Assembly (NCBI GenBank): GCA_041592975.1
Contig: JBFHOZ010000072.1
Span: 1 to 10,913, forward strand
From: BM707 sp041592975
Lineage (GTDB): Bacteria > Desulfobacterota > Desulfuromonadia > Desulfuromonadales > UBA2294
Length of the DNA: 10,913 bases
Reading direction: 5' to 3'
Shown here: positions 1 through 6,592 of the stretch, piece by piece
Numbering within the stretch: position 1 is the first letter of the stretch
Layout: every line of letters starts with the position of its first letter
Translations under genes and position numbers: made by a program
Notes under the pieces: model-generated
Databases searched by the model: none
Seen by the model: only the letters and a program-made list of their open reading frames with translations
What the model was told of the DNA's origin: nothing

Positions 1-1159
1 CCTTGACCAGCCAGTTGTCGCTGATATCGAGACGGAATCCGACGCCGAAATCCTCGCGGTAAAAGTAGTAATCCGGCATCGGCACGCCCATCATCGCCAT
101 CATCGCCGCCTGGTCGGTACCGTCCTTGTCGTCGAGATCGCGGTAGTAGGCATCGTAAAGCAGGCTGAACACGAGGTTCTCCTGCCCCGGCATCGGGATG
201 CCGAGCATCACGTAGTACCCCCCGGAATCGCCGGCATCGGGAAGGGCTGGTGCGACCTGAACACCGTCGTATTCCGCCGGCTGCTCGAACTGGATGTATT
301 CGGCTGCCAGGGTGAAGGTCGGGGTCGAATATTCGAACGACCCGACATACATCTGCTCCAGGCGCACCCTGAGGTTGTGGGAGACGGGGCTGCCCGTCGG
401 GTCGAAGCCGGCAACGGGGAAATCGGCTTTCCCTTCAAACGCCGACACTCCGAAACGCAGACCGTCAATGGCCGTGTTGTACATCAGGCGGCCGCCATAG
501 ACGTATTCATTGTCGGCTGAAATGTCCGTCAGCAGATGCGTATTGGGAAGCGGCCTGAACAGCGACTCCGCCATCTGGGCGAAGCCGAGGAACGCCTGCA
601 GGGTCGGCGAATCGTCCGGGAAGTTGATCTGCCCGCCGTAGGCGGCGTAGTCGAGGTCGCCGGCGGCGCCGAGGGAGATGTTGCCGTAGACCTGTCCCCC
701 CTGGGAGGCCACCAGCAGGTTGCGCCGGGTCTCGTCGTAGACCGACTGAGGCAGGAAGGCCATGTTGCGCAGGAAGTCGGAATCGCGCCCCTCGTTGTAG
801 AGACCGATCGGCATCTTGACCTTGCCGAGGCGGACGCCGAGGGCATCGTCGAATCGGTAGTCGCCGAAGGCCCAGTCGAGGCGGACGTCGTTGTTCCCCT
901 CCTCGCCGAGATCGCGGGAGAGGAACTGCATGCCGACGCGCAGCTTGTCGCTGACCGGCACGTTGACGGTCAGCCCGACTTCGAGGATCTGGGTGGTGCC
1001 GTCGACCGAGTCGGTCGCCAGCCAGTTGTTGTCCTCGGTTTTCATGTACCCCTGGGACACGAAGCCGTTGAGCCGCAGCTGGCTGAGGTCGAACGCCGGC
1101 AGGGAGACCGGGATCAGGGCCAGAATCAACACCAGAGACAGCATTTTCAGTTTTCGCAT
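1..1159 (-). CDS. Putative outer-membrane beta-barrel porin (partial, C-terminus beyond the window)
   Basis: The frame is open from an ATG at 1159 to the window edge and gives 386 residues. Residues 1-22 form a signal peptide (basic MRKLK, long hydrophobic core, likely cleavage at LPA|FD). The rest alternates polar and hydrophobic residues, as in transmembrane beta strands. The segment LGKVKMPIGLYNE (111-123) resembles the LGK.K.P.GLYNE strand common in uncharacterised and phosphate-selective-type porins of proteobacteria. The mature protein would sit in the outer membrane and let small solutes or ions through; the substrate cannot be read from the sequence. A strong Shine-Dalgarno site precedes the ATG. 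The gene is transcribed away from the secreted-protein/comEC pair and shares their 472-base upstream region. The motif M-x-G-[IV]-P-M-P occurs twice (318-324 and 356-362), and the second copy lies in a Met-rich patch. Confident that it is an outer-membrane barrel; the specific family is uncertain. Confidence 0.8.
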   Translation of the reverse strand, partial: MRKLKMLSLVLILALIPVSLPAFDLSQLRLNGFVSQGYMKTEDNNWLATDSVDGTTQILEVGLTVNVPVSDKLRVGMQFLSRDLGEEGNNDVRLDWAFGDYRFDDALGVRLGKVKMPIGLYNEGRDSDFLRNMAFLPQSVYDETRRNLLVASQGGQVYGNISLGAAGDLDYAAYGGQINFPDDSPTLQAFLGFAQMAESLFRPLPNTHLLTDISADNEYVYGGRLMYNTAIDGLRFGVSAFEGKADFPVAGFDPTGSPVSHNLRVRLEQMYVGSFEYSTPTFTLAAEYIQFEQPAEYDGVQVAPALPDAGDSGGYYVMLGIPMPGQENLVFSLLYDAYYRDLDDKDGTDQAAMMAMMGVPMPDYYFYREDFGVGFRLDISDNWLVK

Positions 1160-1631
1160 GGAACCTCCTGAGCAATCGAAATTGAACGAAATTGGTGCAC
1201 CTGTCATTTTCCGACAGAAACGCTAGAGAAAAAACCTTGCCTATTGGTAAAAACTTAATAAAAACGGTACAGTTAAATGATCTGCCATTACCGTCTTCGA
1301 TGGCTATCTTAATATACATTAATTATGCCAAGCCAAGGTTTATGCCTCCCCCCGGCCGTCCATGCTGCGGCAATAAACGTCAGGAATACGGGCGCATCGC
1401 AGTTTTCCGAGCCAATTTTGCCGTGAAATCATATTTATCAATTCAAATAATCCGACAATCGGCTCTCCCCTCGATTCTCTGCGCCGCAAGCCGGACAGCA
1501 CATAAAAAAGGGTTTTTTTGGCAATATGGCGACAACGCCGCGATTTAGCCGGTTCATTTCCGTTTTGCGGATGTCCGCTGCTATGGTAACCTTCTGTTCG
1601 CGAAACTCCCTGTAACGGATGCCGAAACACG
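1160..1631. other. Divergent intergenic region with small repeats and no firm promoter
   Basis: This 472-base stretch separates two divergent genes and is visibly richer in A and T than the genes around it, especially at 1200-1340 and 1425-1520. It holds CGAAATTG twice with a 10-base period (1177-1184, 1187-1194), a CTGTC/GACAG dyad (1201-1217), an ACGGTA/TACCGT dyad with 19 bases between arms (1264-1294), and an A6-GGG-T7 run (1504-1519). A weak plus-strand sigma-70 candidate is TTGCGG (1565-1570), 16 bases, TAACCT (1587-1592). I found no convincing minus-strand promoter, tRNA or riboswitch. Short frames that cross the region have no ribosome binding site and no protein character. Confidence 0.6.
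1164..1169 (-). promoter_or_regulatory. Ribosome binding site of the porin gene
   Basis: On the minus strand AGGAGG lies four bases before the ATG at 1159, a near-perfect Shine-Dalgarno match. It fixes the start codon and agrees with the signal peptide that begins there. Confidence 0.8.
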
Positions 1632-2774
1632 ATGCGCACTCTTGTTCCCGCCCTGCTCCTGCTCCTGCTGCTGCCAGCTCTCGCTTTCGGCGAAGACCGG
1701 CCAGGCAGGACCGCACCCACCCAGGCCGACCTGATCGTCGGCCTGGTCGACAGCCTCGGCTGGACGTTCGGCCTGCCGGACAAGCCGGAGGTGGAGGACT
1801 ACCTCGCCATCCTCCGGGGACGGCGCGTCTGGCGCTTCGAAATCGAGGATATCTATGTTCCCGGCGCCGGGGCACCGCTGGCACCGAAGGAGATCACCAC
1901 CTTCGGTCCTTTCAGCGGCAAGGTCTGGCAACGCGCCCCGTCCGGGGACATCGATGCCGAGCTGAAATTTCTCCTGCCGATCTCCGGCACCTACGAAATC
2001 AGGGTCGGATTGACGATGGAAGGCTACCGGTTCCGCATCGGCGAACAGGAGTTTTCCGCGGACGGCGAAAGGGACTTCTCGGAGGTCTCCTTCGGAGCCG
2101 CTGATCTCACCGCCGGAATGCAGTCGGCGACCCTGTCGATCCCGGCCCGGGGCGGAGTCGATTACCTGCTGCTCGTCGCGCCGCCGGCCCCGGCCGTCGA
2201 GCCGCTGGGAGGCTGGTCGCCCGAGAGCCGGCTGACGACTGCCGACCTGGCCGTTGTCGTCAGCCGACTGCTGAACCTCGAGCCTTTTCTCCCTCCCGGA
2301 AGAGGAGCCCTGGAAATCGAGGCCGAAATCGCTCCGACACCGCCTGACGCCACGCTGAGCGGTGACCGGTTCTACGGTCCGGTTCAGGGGGAATGGGTCA
2401 ATGCGGGCATGAACACGGCCCATTACAGCCACCTCTTCGAGGTCGACCGGGCCGGATTTTACCGGTTGTCGCTATTTCTCTACGCCCGGGAGCCGGTCAG
2501 CGGCCTGATCAACGGCAGGCATTATTTCTCCGTTACGCCCCGGGCTTATTTTGCCGAAATCGACGCCGGGACGTTCTATCTTGACGCGGGGGTGAACCAG
2601 ATCGATGTCGATCTTCCGTCCCGCTCCGGCTTCGACCGGTTCCGGCTGCAGCCGAAGGCGTCGACGGCCGCCGACCTCATGCGGCTGACCGGGCTGGCCG
2701 GCAAAACGGCACCGACGTCCGACCAGCTGGACGATGTCCTGAGACTGCTGGCTGCCATCGGAGCAAGACGGTGA
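1632..2774 (+). CDS. Secreted protein of unknown function with a duplicated beta-rich domain
   Basis: 380 residues, family not recognised. Residues 1-20 are a clear Sec signal peptide (MRT followed by a Leu-rich core, cleavage near ALAFG|ED), which supports this ATG although the ribosome binding site is poor. The mature protein is two copies of one module. Each copy starts with a short helical stretch containing T-x-ADL (around 30-60 and 201-220) and continues as a beta-rich domain of about 95 residues. The two beta domains align from GPFSGKVW (92-99) with GPVQGEWV (249-256), through ISGTYEIRVGL with RAGFYRLSLFL, to GGVDYLLL (174-181) with SGFDRFRL (332-339). A third helical stretch, TAADLMRL to the end (345-376), closes the chain. 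The fold could be a jelly-roll of the carbohydrate-binding type, but this is a guess. No transmembrane anchor or lipobox is seen. It lies 11 bases upstream of comEC and is probably co-transcribed with it. Confidence 0.75.
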   Translation: MRTLVPALLLLLLLPALAFGEDRPGRTAPTQADLIVGLVDSLGWTFGLPDKPEVEDYLAILRGRRVWRFEIEDIYVPGAGAPLAPKEITTFGPFSGKVWQRAPSGDIDAELKFLLPISGTYEIRVGLTMEGYRFRIGEQEFSADGERDFSEVSFGAADLTAGMQSATLSIPARGGVDYLLLVAPPAPAVEPLGGWSPESRLTTADLAVVVSRLLNLEPFLPPGRGALEIEAEIAPTPPDATLSGDRFYGPVQGEWVNAGMNTAHYSHLFEVDRAGFYRLSLFLYAREPVSGLINGRHYFSVTPRAYFAEIDAGTFYLDAGVNQIDVDLPSRSGFDRFRLQPKASTAADLMRLTGLAGKTAPTSDQLDDVLRLLAAIGARR

Positions 2775-2785
2775 GCTGAGCGGCG

Positions 2786-5149
2786 ATGCACCTGGCGGGG
2801 GGGACATTCGTATATATTGCCGGGCTGGCGATGGCGCCCTACCTGGACGACAACCTCCTGTACCGGATCGTCCCGTTCCTGCTCGCCGCCGGCGCCTGGT
2901 TCTTCAAAGGGAAAAAAGCGGCGTCCCCCCTCCTCTTTCTGCTCCTGTTCGCCATCGGCTTCAACCAGTACCATCTGGCAACTGCCCCCGACCGGACGGA
3001 CAGGGCGGTTCTCGAATCTGTCGCGGACCGCAGAGTGGTGATCGAGGGGCGCGTCGTTTCCATCACCGGCCGACCGGAGGGTGCGTCTTCGCTCGACCTC
3101 GAGTCGGTTCGCGTCATCGATGCGGATCGCGGACGGGCTTTGAACGGCAAGGCCAGGATTTTCATCGAAGACCATGACGACCCGCTGCGGCCGGGAACGA
3201 CGGTCCGCCTGCTGACGCGCCTCAAGGAGCCGGGGACCTTTTCGACCCCAGGCGCCTTCGATTACCGCCGCTACCTGCAGCGACGCAACATCGTCGCCAG
3301 CGGATACTGCAGGAAGGCGTCGCACATCGCCGTGCTGCAGGACGGCCGGTCAATGAGTGCCGTTGAGCGGATACGCTTTTGGCGCGGCACCATCAGGGAC
3401 CTGGTCAACCGGTCCCTGCCCGAGGACGCAGCCCCCCTGGCCAATGCCCTCGCCATCGGCGACCGCGGCGCCCTCCCGGACGGACAGAGGAAACTTCTGG
3501 CCGGGAGCGGCATCGCCCACCTCTTCGCGATTTCCGGCCTTCATCTCGGGCTGGTCGCCGCCATGCTCTACGTCATCCTCCGCCCCCTGTACCTCCGGAC
3601 GCTCGCCGAAAGAACCGGCATCCCGGCCCGGAGGATCCTCCCTCTCCTGCTGCTCCCCCCGCTGTTCGGCTACATGATCCTGACCGGCTCGGCGATCTCC
3701 GCGCAGCGCTCCCTGGCGATGATTTCCGCCGCGGCCCTCCTCTGCGTCGCATCGCGCAAGGCGCGGCCGGTCGACCTGTTGACCGCCGCCGCGCTGCTGA
3801 TCCTGCTGTTCGATCCGCTGGCCCTGTTCGAACCCTCCTTCCAGCTCTCCGTCGCCGGCACCGGCGGCATCATCCTGTTCCTGCCTTTGTGGCAGCCGGC
3901 ACGGGACGCGCTGCCGAAGGCGCTCAGGTACCCGCTCTCGCTGGTTGCCATCACCCTGTCGGCGTCCCTGGCGACCCTGCCGTTCGTCCTGATGCACTTC
4001 CACATCCTCGCTCCGGCCAGCCCGCTGCTCAACCTGCTGGCCGTTCCGCTGGTCGGCTTCGTCCTCGTCCCGCTGTCACTGCTCGGGACCATGACAACCC
4101 TCGCCAGCCCCCCCGCTGCGGCGTATATCTTCAAGGTCTCGGGATCGATCCTGATGCCGTTCATCGACCTGGTGGAGGCGCTCATCACCTACGCGCCGCT
4201 CCGCGCCAGGACGATTTTCCTCCCGCCCACGGCCCTGTTCGCCACCGGCCTTCTGGTCGCCATCGCCTGCCTCTATCGGAACATCCCCATGAAGAGGCTG
4301 GCCCTTGCCGGCCTGGCGGCGTCCCTGGCTCTCTGCCTGGCCGGCGTCGTCTCCCGCAACGACGCCGGCCTCACGGTCACCGCCCTCGACGTCGGCCAGG
4401 GGGACGCCACCCTGCTGCAGACGGCTGACGGCAGCGCCTACCTGATCGACGGCGGCGGGCTTTACGGCGAGAGCTTCGACACCGGAGAGCGGCTGGTCGC
4501 CCCGGCCCTGGGTCGCCTCGGCATCCGCCGGCTCCGCGCCGTCATCCTCAGCCACGACCACCCCGACCACCGCAAGGGGCTGGCATACATCCTCGAGCAT
4601 TTCCCTGTCGACGCCTTCTGGAGTGCTTCCGGGGAAGCGGACATCCATCCGGACCTGCTCACCCCGATCCGGGCGAACGGGATCCCGGTCAGGACCTTTC
4701 CGGCCGGCTGGCACGCCGTCGATGCCGGCGGCGTTCAGCTGCAGATCTTTGTTCCCGGCAACGCCTCGACGCGCCTGAACGATCACTCGCTCGTCCTCTA
4801 TGCCCGTCTCGGCGGTGACGGCCTGCTGCTGACCGGCGATCTCGAGAAGGAGGGGATCGCCGAACTTGCGGCCGCGGCCGCCCCGGGGCCGGTCACCCTG
4901 ATCAAGCTCCCCCATCACGGCAGCGCCCGTTCCGACCCGGCGACGCTGCTGGCGAAGCACCGTCCGCAGTTCGCTTTCTGCTCCGTCGGTGCCGGCAACC
5001 GGTACAACCTGCCGAGCAGTTCAGTCCTGGACAGCCTCGAAAAGGCGTCCGTCACGTTGCTGAGAACCGACCGGGACGGCACCTTCCGCATGCACACCTC
5101 CGGCGATGGCTGGTCCATAACACACTGGAAAAAGGGGCTTTTTCGTTGA
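2786..5149 (+). CDS. comEC: ComEC/Rec2 family DNA internalisation protein
   Basis: 787 residues, the usual size of full-length ComEC. In naturally competent bacteria ComEC forms the inner-membrane channel through which single-stranded DNA enters the cytoplasm. Domain order is complete: an N-terminal hydrophobic stretch and soluble OB-like DUF4131 region (about 40-180); the polytopic Competence domain (about 215-505) with the signature HLFAISGLHLG (245-255); and a C-terminal metallo-beta-lactamase domain (about 527-775). The last starts with LDVGQGDAT (534-542) and carries the metal-ligand motif HDHPDH (590-595), LLTGD (681-685) and PHHGS (709-713), so its metal site looks intact. An in-frame TGA at 2777-2779 excludes an earlier start; the ribosome binding site is weak, suggesting coupling to the gene 11 bases upstream. 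The GC content matches the neighbours. No other competence or pilus genes are in the window. Confidence 0.95.
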   Translation: MHLAGGTFVYIAGLAMAPYLDDNLLYRIVPFLLAAGAWFFKGKKAASPLLFLLLFAIGFNQYHLATAPDRTDRAVLESVADRRVVIEGRVVSITGRPEGASSLDLESVRVIDADRGRALNGKARIFIEDHDDPLRPGTTVRLLTRLKEPGTFSTPGAFDYRRYLQRRNIVASGYCRKASHIAVLQDGRSMSAVERIRFWRGTIRDLVNRSLPEDAAPLANALAIGDRGALPDGQRKLLAGSGIAHLFAISGLHLGLVAAMLYVILRPLYLRTLAERTGIPARRILPLLLLPPLFGYMILTGSAISAQRSLAMISAAALLCVASRKARPVDLLTAAALLILLFDPLALFEPSFQLSVAGTGGIILFLPLWQPARDALPKALRYPLSLVAITLSASLATLPFVLMHFHILAPASPLLNLLAVPLVGFVLVPLSLLGTMTTLASPPAAAYIFKVSGSILMPFIDLVEALITYAPLRARTIFLPPTALFATGLLVAIACLYRNIPMKRLALAGLAASLALCLAGVVSRNDAGLTVTALDVGQGDATLLQTADGSAYLIDGGGLYGESFDTGERLVAPALGRLGIRRLRAVILSHDHPDHRKGLAYILEHFPVDAFWSASGEADIHPDLLTPIRANGIPVRTFPAGWHAVDAGGVQLQIFVPGNASTRLNDHSLVLYARLGGDGLLLTGDLEKEGIAELAAAAAPGPVTLIKLPHHGSARSDPATLLAKHRPQFAFCSVGAGNRYNLPSSSVLDSLEKASVTLLRTDRDGTFRMHTSGDGWSITHWKKGLFR
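5128..5144 (+). other. AT-rich hairpin at the end of comEC
   Basis: GAAAAAG and CTTTTTC form a seven-pair stem with a GGG loop just before the comEC stop codon. The stem is weak and has no separate T-tract, so a terminator role is doubtful. Confidence 0.25.
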
Positions 5150-5175
5150 CATGAAAAGGAGTGCTCTGCTAGTTT
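5146..5175 (+). promoter_or_regulatory. Sigma-70-type promoter of the three-gene signalling operon
   Basis: A perfect -35 box TTGACA (5146-5151) is followed after 18 bases by TAGTTT (5170-5175), which keeps the three most conserved -10 positions. The -35 box overlaps the comEC stop codon. Transcription would begin near 5182, leaving a leader of about 30 bases. A dyad TGAAA/TTTCA (5185-5200) lies at the expected start of the transcript and could be a regulator site. Confidence 0.6.
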
Positions 5176-5201
5176 AAACACGTTTGAAATGCATCTTTCA
5201 T

Positions 5202-5207
5202 GAGGGG
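5202..5207 (+). promoter_or_regulatory. Ribosome binding site of the REC-GGDEF gene
   Basis: GAGGGG lies five bases upstream of the ATG at 5213 and supports that start, which also gives the REC domain its normal N-terminus (ILVVDDE). Confidence 0.6.
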
Positions 5208-5212
5208 CAATC

Positions 5213-6592
5213 ATGACACAAGCAACAATCCTGGTCGTTGACGACGAGCAGTTTTTTCTCCGCCTCTATTCCGAGCTGCTGGAATCACCGGAATACAGCA
5301 TCGAAACAGCGCCTTCGGGGGAAAAAGCGATCGAGAGGATTCGCCAGGGTGGCATCGACGTCGTCATGACCGATATGATCATGCCCGGAGCCGACGGTCT
5401 CGAGGTGCTCAGGGTCAGCCGCAGCCTCGACAACCCGCCCGACGTCATCATGGTCACCGGACATGCGACCACCGAGAGCGCCATCCAGGCGCTCAAGAGC
5501 GGCGCCCGCGATTACATCACCAAGCCGTTCAACCCGGACGAACTGCGCCACCTGATCCATACCTGCGTCGAACAGCGGCGCCTGCTGAACGAAAACAGCT
5601 CGCTCAAGTCGCAGATCCAGCTGTTCCAGCGCGGCCAGAATCTCGCCTCCCTGATCGACCTCGACCGGCACATGCCGCAGGCGGTCAATTCGATCCTGCA
5701 CGAGCTCGGCGGTGGCCGGGGCGTCGCTTTTCTTCACGACGAACATCGCGTTCCGGAACTGAGGGGGTGCGTCGGCCTGACGGAAGACGAGGGGCTCGCC
5801 CTCGCCCAGTCCCTCTACACGAAGATCACCCAGAAAAGCGGTCTCAAGTTCCTCGCCGGCGAGGAGGTCACCCCTTCACCGGGCTGGCCGGGGGGGGTCA
5901 ACACCGTCGGGACCCTTCCGCTCACCTGCCAGGGGGACCGCAAGGGAGCGATCATCGTCTGCAACCCGGCCGGGGGCTCTTTCTCCGCCGCCGCGCGCAA
6001 CGAAAACCTGGTGTTCCTCGCCGAACAGATCGGCCTCGGCTTCGAAAACGCGTTCCGCTTCCTCGGGGCCCGGGAGATGATCTATACCGACGACCTGACC
6101 GGGCTGTTCAACCACCGCTACCTGCACATGGCCCTGGAAAAGGAAATCAGCAGGGCCTCGCGCTACGGCCTGCAGTTCTCGGTCATCTTTATCGACCTCG
6201 ACCATTTCAAGCAGATCAACGACACCTTCGGCCACCTCGCCGGCAGCAAGACCCTGACGGAGATTGCCAAGGTGCTGCGCAAGACCGTGCGCGAGGTCGA
6301 CACCCTCTTCCGCTACGGCGGCGACGAATTCACCGGCCTGCTGGTCGAGACCGACACCGAGGGGGCGAAGATCGCCGCGGAGAGGATGCGTGCGGCGATC
6401 GAGGCGGCGACCTACCTGCAGGAAGAGGGGCATAACGTCAAGGTCACGGCGACCATCGGTTACGCCACCTACCCCGACCACACCAAGAACAAGTTCGACC
6501 TGATCGACATGGCCGACCAGGCGATGTTCAACGGCAAGAAGGTGCGCAACACCATCCGAGCCGTCGGCGAAAACGGAGACATAGACGCGTGA
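5213..6592 (+). CDS. REC-GGDEF response regulator, predicted Hypr-type cyclic AMP-GMP (cGAMP) synthase
   Basis: 459 residues, cytoplasmic, three parts. The REC receiver (1-120) has acidic D10/D11, phospho-acceptor D54, T82 and K104, all as in active receivers. Residues about 125-285 form a linker helix and a GAF-like sensor, a weak assignment. The GGDEF domain (about 288-452) begins with DDLTGLFNHRYL, has intact GGDEF at 369-373, and a product-inhibition site RxxD (R360-D363) five residues before it. The substrate-pocket motif is GHLAGS, with Ser345 where ordinary diguanylate cyclases have Asp. In the GGDEF family this Asp reads guanine; Ser or Thr there marks Hypr enzymes, which accept ATP with GTP and make 3',3'-cGAMP. 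The architecture, length, Ser position and nearness to hisS match Geobacter sulfurreducens GSU1658 (GacA; Ser347), needed for Fe(III) oxide respiration. No partner kinase is present here. First gene of an operon; its TGA overlaps the next start. Product mixture (cGAMP versus c-di-GMP) is predicted, not shown. Confidence 0.9.
   Translation: MTQATILVVDDEQFFLRLYSELLESPEYSIETAPSGEKAIERIRQGGIDVVMTDMIMPGADGLEVLRVSRSLDNPPDVIMVTGHATTESAIQALKSGARDYITKPFNPDELRHLIHTCVEQRRLLNENSSLKSQIQLFQRGQNLASLIDLDRHMPQAVNSILHELGGGRGVAFLHDEHRVPELRGCVGLTEDEGLALAQSLYTKITQKSGLKFLAGEEVTPSPGWPGGVNTVGTLPLTCQGDRKGAIIVCNPAGGSFSAAARNENLVFLAEQIGLGFENAFRFLGAREMIYTDDLTGLFNHRYLHMALEKEISRASRYGLQFSVIFIDLDHFKQINDTFGHLAGSKTLTEIAKVLRKTVREVDTLFRYGGDEFTGLLVETDTEGAKIAAERMRAAIEAATYLQEEGHNVKVTATIGYATYPDHTKNKFDLIDMADQAMFNGKKVRNTIRAVGENGDIDA

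Noticed and set aside
536..1171. 211-codon plus-strand frame opposite the porin gene
   Set aside because: The minus strand encodes a signal peptide and continuous beta-barrel protein with a strong ribosome binding site; the plus frame is antisense noise.
1527..1542. Sigma-54-like TGGCG...GC with 10-base GG-GC spacing
   Set aside because: Only the GG and GC dinucleotides match; the -12 element reads CCGCG rather than TTGCA and the match overlaps a GGCG/CGCC palindrome.
1192..1548. Small plus-strand frame of 118 codons in the divergent intergenic region
   Set aside because: No ribosome binding site, mixed composition, and it runs through AT-rich regulatory-looking sequence.
1160..1631. Possible GEMM-I (c-di-GMP or cGAMP) riboswitch in the leaders of the porin or secreted protein
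   Set aside because: Searched both strands by eye for the conserved GEMM core (GCAAACC, a GAAA tetraloop receptor region, GACGCAAAGCC) because a Hypr enzyme is nearby; the elements are not there in order.
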